Origin: Gammaproteobacteria bacterium
GTDB lineage: Bacteria > Pseudomonadota > Gammaproteobacteria > Enterobacterales > Kangiellaceae
DNA length: 7,534 nt
NCBI GenBank assembly: GCA_013372875.1
Contig: JABXIW010000487.1
Coordinates: forward strand, 1 to 7,534
Direction of reading: 5' to 3'
Positions within the stretch are counted from its first letter, which is position 1. Every line of letters begins with the position of its first letter. The position numbers and the translations under genes are program-made. The notes under the pieces are model-generated. The model searched no databases. It was not told the origin of the DNA and was given only the letters and a program-made list of their open reading frames with translations. Positions 1 through 6,570 of this stretch are shown here, one piece after another.

Positions 1-95
1 ACAAATCGATGGTGAAATACCACGGCGAGTACCTTATCTTCCCTGCAAACGAAGGTAACCAATTGGCTGAGATTCCTTTGAGCTTCCAAGCTTAA
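1..95 (+). CDS. 3' end of an unrecognised gene (partial)
   Basis: The frame beginning at position 3 is open from the window edge to a TAA at 93-95. It gives about 30 residues that include YHGEYLIFPANEG and end in IPLSFQA. No family is recognisable from such a short tail, and there is no CXXCH motif linking it to the cytochrome genes. An in-frame ATG lies at 9, but the reading frame most likely continues upstream of the window. A strong terminator 33 nt after the stop supports a real gene end here. The gene is transcribed toward mtrB, so it is not part of the EET operon. Confidence 0.6.
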   Translation, partial: KSMVKYHGEYLIFPANEGNQLAEIPLSFQA

Positions 96-127
96 TCAAC
101 TTCTCACAGCAGTAGAATTGAAATACG

Positions 128-164
128 AAAGCATCAGGCGCTTGAAACGTCTGATGCTTTTTTT
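128..164 (+). terminator. Intrinsic terminator between convergent genes
   Basis: Arms 128-140 and 148-160 form a 13-bp stem with one G-U pair (138-150) around a 7-nt loop. A run of seven T (158-164) follows directly on the + strand, so it should end the transcript of the gene stopping at 95. It also lies about 20 nt beyond the mtrB stop codon. The hairpin may help end the mtrCAB transcript, but the U-tract in that direction is poor (the sequence reads CGTATTTCAATT), so bidirectional use is an inference. Confidence 0.85.
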
Positions 165-181
165 GTTACGTCACATTGTGC

Positions 182-2164
182 TTAAAAGCGATATTTCCAA
201 TAGACGCCGCCATACAGACCTTCATAGCTTTGCAAAACGTCGCCCATCGTTCCGGTTTCGTTGTTAAACAAGTAATCCTCTTCTGAGTAGTCTTCATAAC
301 GAAGGTTAAGCTGCACGTTTTGATTTTCAGATACTTCATAGTCAGCGATGACTTCAAATCGATACGAGCTCGCCTCGTTATCAGGATATTGGTAACCACC
401 AGATGTGGTCGAAGATTTACTGTCCGCTTGGCTGTAGCTGTAATCAAATGAGACAGAAAGTTTGTCGTCCAGCAGTCGCTCTTTACTCACACCAAAACCA
501 ATGGTTGTGATGTCATCTTTGAGCTTGGTGGTGTAGCGATTCCAGCCGACAACGTCAGAGTTTGCTTGTTGTTGCTCGGAGCGGATGATCTGTTGATTGT
601 AAAAAACATGCCCGCTTAATCCGTCGAGTAAATTGAAGTTGAGGCTGAGGTCGTAGCCGTAATCTTCCCCTTCGCTTAAACCAATATCGGGTTTTGCATA
701 GTCATCATTTCCGTACCAAAGTTCTGCAAGTAGCTGGACATCGTCTGTCATGTCATAACTGCCGTCGCCACGGAGCTCAATCCTCTCTTTGTCGGCTAAA
801 TAGTATTGGCGCAAATTAGGCGAGTCGCTGCTGTCGTCCTGCCAATCAGAGCCATCGCGGAAAGAGTAGGAGACTTTACCGCCTAATTGCCACGGACTGT
901 TTGGTCTGTACTGAGCACCAACAAAAACGCGTTGTTCATCGGTACGTTTTCGGTCGGCATAGCTTCGCTCGTCTTGTTTGAAGTGATAACCCGCATTCAC
1001 CTTCACATCAGACGCAACACGATGCGTTAACGTTGTTTCCAGTTTGGTTTTGGTGTGGTCGTATTTTTCTCTTGTAGATCCGATGATGGTGTTTCTATCG
1101 GAGTTATCGTCTTTGTCTGAATAGTCTGCAGAAATGGCGAAAGCTGTGTCTCGCGAAAGCTTGTTGTGGTAATCCGCGCTCATTTGCCAAGTGTTGGTTT
1201 CGCCATGGAATGTATTGGAGTTAACGGGGGACTGCGGAAACGGATTTAACCCGCCTTCAGAAGACGTCTGTGACCAAAGTAAGCGGCCACTGAACGTTTG
1301 TTGATTCAACCGATAATTCCCTGTGACAGCAAATTGGTGAAAGTCGTTGTCAGGCTCATACGCGATGTGGTTGGCGTAAGGGTTGGTAATGCCGCCGTAA
1401 TAGAGTGCGGACTTGTCATTGCGGAAAAACGAGCCGCGATACGCAATATCCACCAGCCACAAATCTTCAATGTAGCTCACTCCTACTTGAGTATTTAAGG
1501 TTTCATGATCGACGGCTTTGGGTATGAATCCCGGCGCGTTGGCGTAACCCGGAATGGTCGATGAATAGAGCGACGTTGTGCCTTCTTTACGTTCGTGCTT
1601 CATGGAGGCATATGGCTTCCATGGCGTATGTGGTGTGTACTTGAGTTCTAACTTAAACGTCTCTCGCGTCACTGAGTTTTCATATTTCGATAGGTCACCA
1701 CTAACGAGTGCATCTTCTCTTGGATGATACGCACTGAGTGAGGACTGATTCCAGAAATACGGAGTTTCACTGTAACTGCCGAGGATACGTAATCCGTCGT
1801 ACTGGCCCATTTCCCACTGCAGTAAGAAGCGTTGCAAACCAAGATCTTCGACGACGATTCGATTGTAGAATCCCTCGTCTTCATATTGTTCGATATCGGC
1901 GTTTAGGCTAGCGTTAAAGTGTTTATTGTCAGAGTTTGTACCGTAAACGGGCGGATTCCAATTATAGAATCGAGAGGAACCGTCGTTGTTAAGGTAACCG
2001 ACGCCCGCGCTGACTTCTCCACTCCATGTGCCGTCGCTGCTGCATTCACTGCACTGCCAGCGGCTAGTGTCGGCTGGTTGAGAACGTTGTAACGAATAAT
2101 CGTTGGCGTGCGCTTGCACAGCAAAAGCAAGGGAAATAGCGATGCACAGTTGAGATAGTTTCAT
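182..2164 (-). CDS. mtrB: MtrB/PioB-family outer-membrane beta-barrel of the decaheme conduit
   Basis: This 660-aa protein is the predicted outer-membrane sheath that holds MtrA and docks MtrC, letting electrons cross the outer membrane. A Sec signal peptide (hydrophobic residues about 4-18) ends in AHA at 18-20, with likely cleavage before N21. The mature N-terminus carries a CXXC pair at C38/C41 (CSEC), a trait of MtrB-type barrels. The rest is aromatic-rich with alternating polar and nonpolar stretches and many D/N-rich loops, and the protein ends in WKYRF, the terminal aromatic expected of BAM substrates. Length is close to Shewanella MtrB (about 700 aa). The start is set by a strong AGGAGG (2170-2175) 5 nt before the ATG. 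It is the last gene of mtrC-mtrA-mtrB, 9 nt after mtrA. The family call rests on context, barrel features and CXXC; exact strand positions were not computed. Confidence 0.93.
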   Translation of the reverse strand: MKLSQLCIAISLAFAVQAHANDYSLQRSQPADTSRWQCSECSSDGTWSGEVSAGVGYLNNDGSSRFYNWNPPVYGTNSDNKHFNASLNADIEQYEDEGFYNRIVVEDLGLQRFLLQWEMGQYDGLRILGSYSETPYFWNQSSLSAYHPREDALVSGDLSKYENSVTRETFKLELKYTPHTPWKPYASMKHERKEGTTSLYSSTIPGYANAPGFIPKAVDHETLNTQVGVSYIEDLWLVDIAYRGSFFRNDKSALYYGGITNPYANHIAYEPDNDFHQFAVTGNYRLNQQTFSGRLLWSQTSSEGGLNPFPQSPVNSNTFHGETNTWQMSADYHNKLSRDTAFAISADYSDKDDNSDRNTIIGSTREKYDHTKTKLETTLTHRVASDVKVNAGYHFKQDERSYADRKRTDEQRVFVGAQYRPNSPWQLGGKVSYSFRDGSDWQDDSSDSPNLRQYYLADKERIELRGDGSYDMTDDVQLLAELWYGNDDYAKPDIGLSEGEDYGYDLSLNFNLLDGLSGHVFYNQQIIRSEQQQANSDVVGWNRYTTKLKDDITTIGFGVSKERLLDDKLSVSFDYSYSQADSKSSTTSGGYQYPDNEASSYRFEVIADYEVSENQNVQLNLRYEDYSEEDYLFNNETGTMGDVLQSYEGLYGGVYWKYRF

Positions 2165-2168
2165 GCTT

Positions 2169-2175
2169 CCCTCCT
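2169..2175 (-). promoter_or_regulatory. mtrB ribosome-binding site overlapping the mtrA stop codon
   Basis: Read on the - strand, the mtrA TAG (2174-2176) runs straight into AGGAGGG and then, after a short gap, the mtrB ATG at 2164. The Shine-Dalgarno shares two bases with the stop codon. A ribosome finishing mtrA therefore sits on the mtrB initiation region, which favours translational coupling of the two partners that form the MtrAB complex. Confidence 0.8.
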
Positions 2176-3154
2176 AATAACTTAATGTTTGACCACGTGG
2201 GTGGTTAGAGCCATGCACTTGATTGTGGCAGTTTAAACAACTTCCGCCACGCACTCTCAAGTCGTTTTCAGGAATGGCTACGTTTGCATGTGGCACACGG
2301 TGACATTCCTGACATAGCATTGGCAGCCGTTTATTGAGCAGGGCTTTGTTCACTGAACCATGAGGTGTGTGGCAGGATGTGCAATCTTCAGTTACCGGCT
2401 CATGCTCCCATAAGAATGGGCCGCGTTTTTCCGCATGACACTCGTAACAAGCGTTATTGACGGTTGACCAGTTCAGGCTCGCTTCATTAAATGTCTGATG
2501 TGGATTGTGGCAGCTAGAACAAGTCATGACGCCGTCAATGATAGGATGACGACTGCGTTTGTGGATATCCGATTTGGTGCGGGAGTGACAATCGGTGCAT
2601 TTGTCTGCTTGCATTTCGGCAACCATCATCGGATCGTCTTTTTGATGCAGTTGGTGACAGCTTGCACAAGACAGCCCTTCAAAAGCGTGCTCGCTACTAT
2701 GCCAAGTCGAGCGTTTCGCATCTTGGTGACAAGATAAACACACGCTGTTTTGCTTTTCGGCCGGAACAGGGGAGTTTGGCCCAAAAGTGATCATCGGTTC
2801 ACGAACTTGTCCTTTTCGTGGATTGCGCTCGTGATTGTTTACTGGGCCATGGCATGCTTCACACTGTTTATCATTCATTGGCCCATGCAGGTTTGCGGAC
2901 TTGCCATGAATGTTGTCGAAAATACCCGTAGCGGGTTTGTCTGATGTATCGTCATGGCAACGAAGGCAGCCATCTGGTCCGCGGCGTGAATATTTTCCCT
3001 CGGAAAACTTGGTGTCTAATATGGTTTCAATTTCTTCTTGAGTTAACGTCGCCGCTTCGGGTTCTGGCTTGGCGACATCTTCCGAACTGACGGTGAAGAT
3101 GACGCCTAACCCAAGTATCCCAGCTACCAACCACCGCAGAAACATTGCTTTCAT
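2174..3154 (-). CDS. mtrA: MtrA/DmsE-family periplasmic decaheme cytochrome c
   Basis: This 326-aa protein has ten CXXCH heme sites, beginning at C63, C98, C139, C163, C186, C212, C236, C258, C281 and C306, the number expected of MtrA. Stretches such as EPMITFG (119-125), CHAEKRGP (239-246), CHTPHGSVN and the C-terminal CLNCHNQVHGSNHP are strongly MtrA-like, as I recall the Shewanella protein. In the family it inserts into the MtrB barrel and forms a heme chain across the outer membrane to MtrC. Residues 5-21 form a hydrophobic signal-peptide core, but no clean AxA site follows; cleavage near VSS-E25 is the best guess. The start is chosen because AAGGA (3161-3165 region, - strand) lies 6 nt before this ATG; a second Met at codon 4 is less likely. 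It follows mtrC by 53 nt and is tightly coupled to mtrB. DmsE is the closest paralogous family, but the flanking mtrB and mtrC support MtrA. Confidence 0.95.
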   Translation of the reverse strand: MKAMFLRWLVAGILGLGVIFTVSSEDVAKPEPEAATLTQEEIETILDTKFSEGKYSRRGPDGCLRCHDDTSDKPATGIFDNIHGKSANLHGPMNDKQCEACHGPVNNHERNPRKGQVREPMITFGPNSPVPAEKQNSVCLSCHQDAKRSTWHSSEHAFEGLSCASCHQLHQKDDPMMVAEMQADKCTDCHSRTKSDIHKRSRHPIIDGVMTCSSCHNPHQTFNEASLNWSTVNNACYECHAEKRGPFLWEHEPVTEDCTSCHTPHGSVNKALLNKRLPMLCQECHRVPHANVAIPENDLRVRGGSCLNCHNQVHGSNHPRGQTLSY

Positions 3155-3187
3155 AGCTCTTCCTTTTCTTATCCTTAATTGTCAAAG

Positions 3188-3201
3188 CATTGTGTTCAAT
3201 G
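3188..3201 (-). other. Small intercistronic hairpin between mtrC and mtrA
   Basis: In the 53-nt spacer after the mtrC stop (TGA, 3210-3208) the - strand reads CATTG-AACA-CAATG, a 5-bp stem with a 4-nt loop. No T-tract follows, so it is not a terminator. It could mark an RNA processing or stability point that adjusts mtrC output relative to mtrAB, but a stem this short may be chance. Confidence 0.3.
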
Positions 3202-3207
3202 ACGAAT

Positions 3208-5472
3208 TCAACGGTAGTCGTATACCTTGTGAACCTTATCTACCCCTTGTGACTGACCAATAGCATGGCAAGTCGCACATTGTTCGGTGCCCATGGCTTG
3301 TGCTGCTGTGTCTGCTCCAAATACCGCGCCGTGATTCAGCATATGGTTCAGAGGCGCATCTCCTGCCACAGTATCCGGGTCAGCATTAGCTAAAGATGAC
3401 TCTAAGTGACACGCGCCACAGGCGACTAATGCAGGACTAAAGTATTTACCACTCGCAAGAGAAGGGCGCGTATTTTGTTGGCTAGGTAAGTTGTATTGAG
3501 CATTGGTATGGCAGGCCTCACAGTTGTTGACTGCGCCAGGGAAAGGCGCTTCACCGCTATGAGCGGAGCCAAAGGCATGGAATGAGTGCACGTGGTACTT
3601 TAGATCAGCCGCCATTCCAGGATAAAACGCAGAACGTTCAGAGTTATGGCAATTTTTACATTGTTGGAAGTCGGTGGCGGCATGTGGATGCTCACCGAGC
3701 TTATGGATAGTCAGCTCTTTGTGACAATCGTTACACGATGAAATGTCCGCGCCCACTGGCAGTTTGTGTTGCTTGTTGATACCAGACACATCAAACGAGC
3801 CGGATGCGTTATTGGCGGCAATGACGAAAGGCGATTTGATAAGATCGATGCCTTCAAACGTGACGCATTCGGCGAGCTCGCCATCTCTACGGTCGGCGCA
3901 AAGTGGCATGTCGGCAATGTTAACCGTCAACGTAGAGTTGGAGATTGGCTTAATCGCAGCGTCAGTGAAGTCTTTATGACACAAGAATAAGCCTTCTCCT
4001 TGAGCCTCACAGCCGTCACCGAGTGCGCCATCATCGGCGACGTTGAGACTGTTGTTTGCGACCATCGGGCCTTGGCCGTTATCCCAGTTCAGCAACAAAT
4101 TGAGGTGCCCATGTTCATTAATGAAAGGGGTCAGTTCGTTGATGGATCCAATACCTGTGCCCGCTTTCGACACTCTTAGTTCAACCTCAAACTGGTCATC
4201 AATAAATCGCGCGTTTTCAACGTTGATTTCGAGCGAATCACGCGCTTTTTCAAGATTCTCTAAACGCATTACGTGAACCGTTTTAGCACTTCGGCTTGCG
4301 TCTTGGCCGATGATTGGATCGCCATTGTCATCTCGGTCATAAGGTCGGTGACAGCCAGAGCAGGAGTTTTGTGGCTCGCCGTTTCTTACCCAAGCCGTAC
4401 CGATTTGGTTATCATGCGCGCCTCTGTCTCGGTACAAGTGACAGGTTTCACAGGCAACTTGGCTTGGGTGTTCAAACCAATTGTTGGCGTCTGATGCTTT
4501 CGCGACATCGGTTGAATGGCAGGTTGTACAGTTGCGGGCATCTTGCGGGAAAGGGTTGCCTTCAATGACTAAACCATTGATGTCGGTAACGAGCACGTCA
4601 TTCTCGTCGACAGGCTGTTTGTAAGTATCGGTGTTATTTCTGTCGCTACCTAATTTGAAAACATTACCGTGGTATTGATGAACAACGGCAGCGAGAGGGC
4701 GTCTGGCTGGCGCAGCGCCAGGATTACTGTCATTGTGGCAAGCGGTACAAACGGCAATGTTGTTATCAATTGAGCGATAGCCCGGTCCATGATGAAGCGG
4801 TTCGCCCATATGGCAGTTTTCACACGTGCCAGTTTCAATCACATTGCGGGAGACCACTGCATCTGAACTTTCTTGCGGCACCCATTCAAACACGTAGGTA
4901 AAACCGTTGCCTTGCTCGCCATACGCCATGACGATTCGGTGGAGTTTATCCGCATCCCAAGCGATAAAACCGTTGTTGCTAGAAGAGTCGGCAGTATAAG
5001 GATCGGACACTTTTAAAACGTCAGGAATGGCAAACGTGTAGCGATACCCTTCGTCTGTTTTTACTAGTGTTCCATCCCAAACACTCTCCATGCTGGCACG
5101 GTTATTTGCGGTGTTACTTGAGTGATGGAAACTCTTCCAATAGGTATTGCCATGACGCCCATTGAAGGCAAAGGCTGGATCGCTCGAATTTTGTGTATCG
5201 ACACGAGAGGGCATTGCTTTAAGAAGTGCGATGCGAAAATCTTTCGTTTCGTCTAGCTCATGAGATCTGCCACTGCCGTCTTTGACGGTAAAATCGACCA
5301 CCAGTTTGGTTTCTCCGGTTTCTTGAGTGACCAATGATGGCTCGGAAACACTGACCTCGAAATCACCAAGTGCAGGTGGTGGTGTATTTTGATCGTTTTT
5401 GCTGTCTGGACCACATCCGGTGAGCAGTAAAATAAAAAATATTAATGTAGCGATCGACTTTAAACCGTTCAT
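3208..5472 (-). CDS. mtrC: OmcA/MtrC-family surface decaheme c-type cytochrome lipoprotein
   Basis: This 754-aa protein is the likely terminal, cell-surface reductase of the conduit. The N-terminus is a lipoprotein signal with lipobox LTGC (17-20), giving C20 as the lipidated residue, followed by a D/N/P-rich linker. Ten CXXCH sites fall into two pentaheme blocks, with cysteines at 217, 242, 315, 341, 371 and then 580, 605, 651, 685, 732. These are separated by about 200 heme-free residues matching the split-barrel domain III of this family. An N-terminal heme-free domain (about 35-205) matches domain I. Domain III holds non-heme cysteine pairs C488/C498 and C525/C536. GAGG 4 nt before the ATG supports the start. 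It heads the mtrC-mtrA-mtrB operon next to the divergent control region. It is longer than Shewanella MtrC (about 670 aa) and nearer OmcA in length, so the symbol rests on operon position rather than clear orthology. Confidence 0.93.
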   Translation of the reverse strand: MNGLKSIATLIFFILLLTGCGPDSKNDQNTPPPALGDFEVSVSEPSLVTQETGETKLVVDFTVKDGSGRSHELDETKDFRIALLKAMPSRVDTQNSSDPAFAFNGRHGNTYWKSFHHSSNTANNRASMESVWDGTLVKTDEGYRYTFAIPDVLKVSDPYTADSSSNNGFIAWDADKLHRIVMAYGEQGNGFTYVFEWVPQESSDAVVSRNVIETGTCENCHMGEPLHHGPGYRSIDNNIAVCTACHNDSNPGAAPARRPLAAVVHQYHGNVFKLGSDRNNTDTYKQPVDENDVLVTDINGLVIEGNPFPQDARNCTTCHSTDVAKASDANNWFEHPSQVACETCHLYRDRGAHDNQIGTAWVRNGEPQNSCSGCHRPYDRDDNGDPIIGQDASRSAKTVHVMRLENLEKARDSLEINVENARFIDDQFEVELRVSKAGTGIGSINELTPFINEHGHLNLLLNWDNGQGPMVANNSLNVADDGALGDGCEAQGEGLFLCHKDFTDAAIKPISNSTLTVNIADMPLCADRRDGELAECVTFEGIDLIKSPFVIAANNASGSFDVSGINKQHKLPVGADISSCNDCHKELTIHKLGEHPHAATDFQQCKNCHNSERSAFYPGMAADLKYHVHSFHAFGSAHSGEAPFPGAVNNCEACHTNAQYNLPSQQNTRPSLASGKYFSPALVACGACHLESSLANADPDTVAGDAPLNHMLNHGAVFGADTAAQAMGTEQCATCHAIGQSQGVDKVHKVYDYR

Positions 5473-5522
5473 AGTCCCTCTCGATTCGTCCTAAAGTAAG
5501 TGGGAATGCGTTGGAATGGTTA

Positions 5523-5553
5523 AATATTTCAATAAACAATTGATTGAAATATT
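5523..5553. repeat. Perfect 11-bp inverted repeat upstream of mtrC, candidate operator
   Basis: AATATTTCAAT (5523-5533) and ATTGAAATATT (5543-5553) are exact reverse complements separated by 9 nt, so equivalent bases lie 20 bp (about two helical turns) apart. The centre (5538) is 66 bp upstream of the mtrC start codon, a plausible position for a regulator of the mtrCAB promoter. The spacer contains a small CAATTG palindrome. The arms are AT-rich, which raises the chance of a fortuitous palindrome, but 11 perfect pairs is long. The regulator is unknown. Confidence 0.6.
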
Positions 5554-5910
5554 AATTTTGTATTCAAGCCAAAAGCAAAATATCCATATTTACATCGCTT
5601 GAATAAATCGAAATACATGGCTTGTAAGAGTATAGACGCAATATGAAATATTATTAAAATAAACCGCTTTTTCTACGCGTGAATTTTGGGTTTTAAATTA
5701 TTGTGTTTTTAAATCAATTGTTTGCATTGAAGTTTGTTGTTCTTGAAGAGGTCGGTGCAGAAAAAGTAAGGGTATTGAACTACGCTACTTTAAATGGTTG
5801 ACGGCTTAATATTTTTATCTTGGATATCGTTGGTTTTAAGTCGCGTTTATAAAGTGATTTTCTTATCGTTTATTCGCTGTCTGGTTTTGATTAACAAAGA
5901 TAATTACTAC

Positions 5911-5914
5911 GGAG
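5911..5914 (+). promoter_or_regulatory. pdsA ribosome-binding site
   Basis: GGAG lies 10 nt before the ATG at 5925. It selects this start over the in-frame Met at codon 14, which would cut away most of the signal peptide. Confidence 0.6.
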
Positions 5915-5924
5915 TCAGTCTAAT

Positions 5925-6548
5925 ATGCACCAACTAATTAAATTATCTCTAAAATTTTCCTCGATGTTAGCCATTAGCTCAGTTTTGGTCTCCCACAGTT
6001 TAGCGTCACCAAGTGAGCTAATTTCACAACATGAATGTGAAGCTTGTCATGGGCCAAACGGTGTTAGCTCAGAAACGAATATTCCGACCATCGCAGGGAT
6101 TCCCGAGTTCAACTTTTTCGACCAGATGTTGCGTTACCTTGAAGGCAGACCCTCAGCTTCGGTTAATCACGTATACGGAGACACGAGCCAAAAAGGCGAC
6201 ATGGTGACGATAGTCAAATCTTTATCTGAAGCGCAGATTGAAGAGTTAGCAAAACATTATGCTGGGCTTGAGTTTGTGCCTGCTAAGCAGTCTTTTGATC
6301 AAGCGTTAGCGATGAAAGGTAAGGCTATCCACGCGAAAAGCTGCGAGAACTGTCATTCGGATGGTGGCAGTAACGCTCTGGATGAAGCTTCGATTTTAGC
6401 TGGTCAGCAGAAGGGCTATCTCGCCACTACGTTGCAACAGTTTAAGCAAGGCAAACGCTCCGTTGATAAAAAAATGGATGAGGCGTTCAAAGGACTTAGT
6501 TCCGATGATTTAAACGCGCTCGTAGAATACTATGCGAGTTACCGCTAG
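5925..6548 (+). CDS. pdsA: Periplasmic diheme c-type cytochrome, cytochrome c4-like, PdsA-type
   Basis: This 207-aa protein has a Sec signal peptide (hydrophobic residues about 12-26, likely cleavage after HSLA at 24-27) and two tandem cytochrome c domains. Domain 1 has CEACH (38-42) and domain 2 has CENCH (140-144). In each, a Met about 50 residues on, in the cytochrome c4 pattern Met...LS...Y(A/Y), is the probable sixth heme ligand: M93 before VTIVKSLSEAQ and M184 before DEAFKGLSSDD. The predicted role is a soluble or loosely held periplasmic electron shuttle between CymA and MtrA. It starts the rightward operon, 22 nt ahead of cymA and divergent from mtrCAB. The symbol is taken from the Aeromonas/V. 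natriegens EET pathway by context. By sequence alone it could be any cytochrome c4-family protein. Confidence 0.85.
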   Translation: MHQLIKLSLKFSSMLAISSVLVSHSLASPSELISQHECEACHGPNGVSSETNIPTIAGIPEFNFFDQMLRYLEGRPSASVNHVYGDTSQKGDMVTIVKSLSEAQIEELAKHYAGLEFVPAKQSFDQALAMKGKAIHAKSCENCHSDGGSNALDEASILAGQQKGYLATTLQQFKQGKRSVDKKMDEAFKGLSSDDLNALVEYYASYR

Positions 6549-6570
6549 CGCTGCTTTGGGATGAACACCA

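Larger units (their letters stand above)
5473..5924. promoter_or_regulatory. Divergent AT-rich control region between mtrCAB and pdsA-cymA
   Basis: These 452 bp separate two divergently transcribed operons of the same pathway and must contain both promoters unless transcription enters from elsewhere. The stretch is clearly more AT-rich than the flanking genes. I see the inverted repeat at 5523-5553 (listed separately), a related half-site at 5644-5653, and a TATAAA (5848-5853) on the + strand that could be a -10 for pdsA without a good -35, as in activator-dependent promoters. An FNR-like half-site TTGAT lies at 5887-5891 without a matching second half. No convincing complete sigma70 promoter, CRP or FNR palindrome was found by eye. 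No conserved gene is apparent; the only longer open frame is a 47-codon ORF at 5794-5937 treated as a finding. Confidence 0.7.

Noticed and set aside
3180..3185. Perfect -35 hexamer TTGACA on the - strand between mtrC and mtrA, a possible internal promoter
   Set aside because: No -10-like hexamer lies at 16-18 nt spacing; that position is the purine-rich mtrA ribosome-binding region.
3743..3990. Overlapping + strand open frames antisense to mtrC
   Set aside because: They lie opposite the intact, motif-rich mtrC frame, have no ribosome-binding site and match no family I recognise.
4488..4500. Exact 13-base match between the mtrC coding region and the 3' arm of the terminator at 148-160
   Set aside because: A single 13-base match in a 7.5-kb window is close to chance, and the mtrC copy simply encodes part of AKASDAN.
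5798..5826. TTGACG as a -35 for a pdsA promoter
   Set aside because: The hexamer at 17-nt spacing (TGGATA) is a poor -10, and other spacings are no better.
5887..5900. FNR-like site TTGAT upstream of pdsA
   Set aside because: The second half (AAAGA where ATCAA is expected) does not match, and it lies only about 35 bp from the start codon, so it is a half-site at best.
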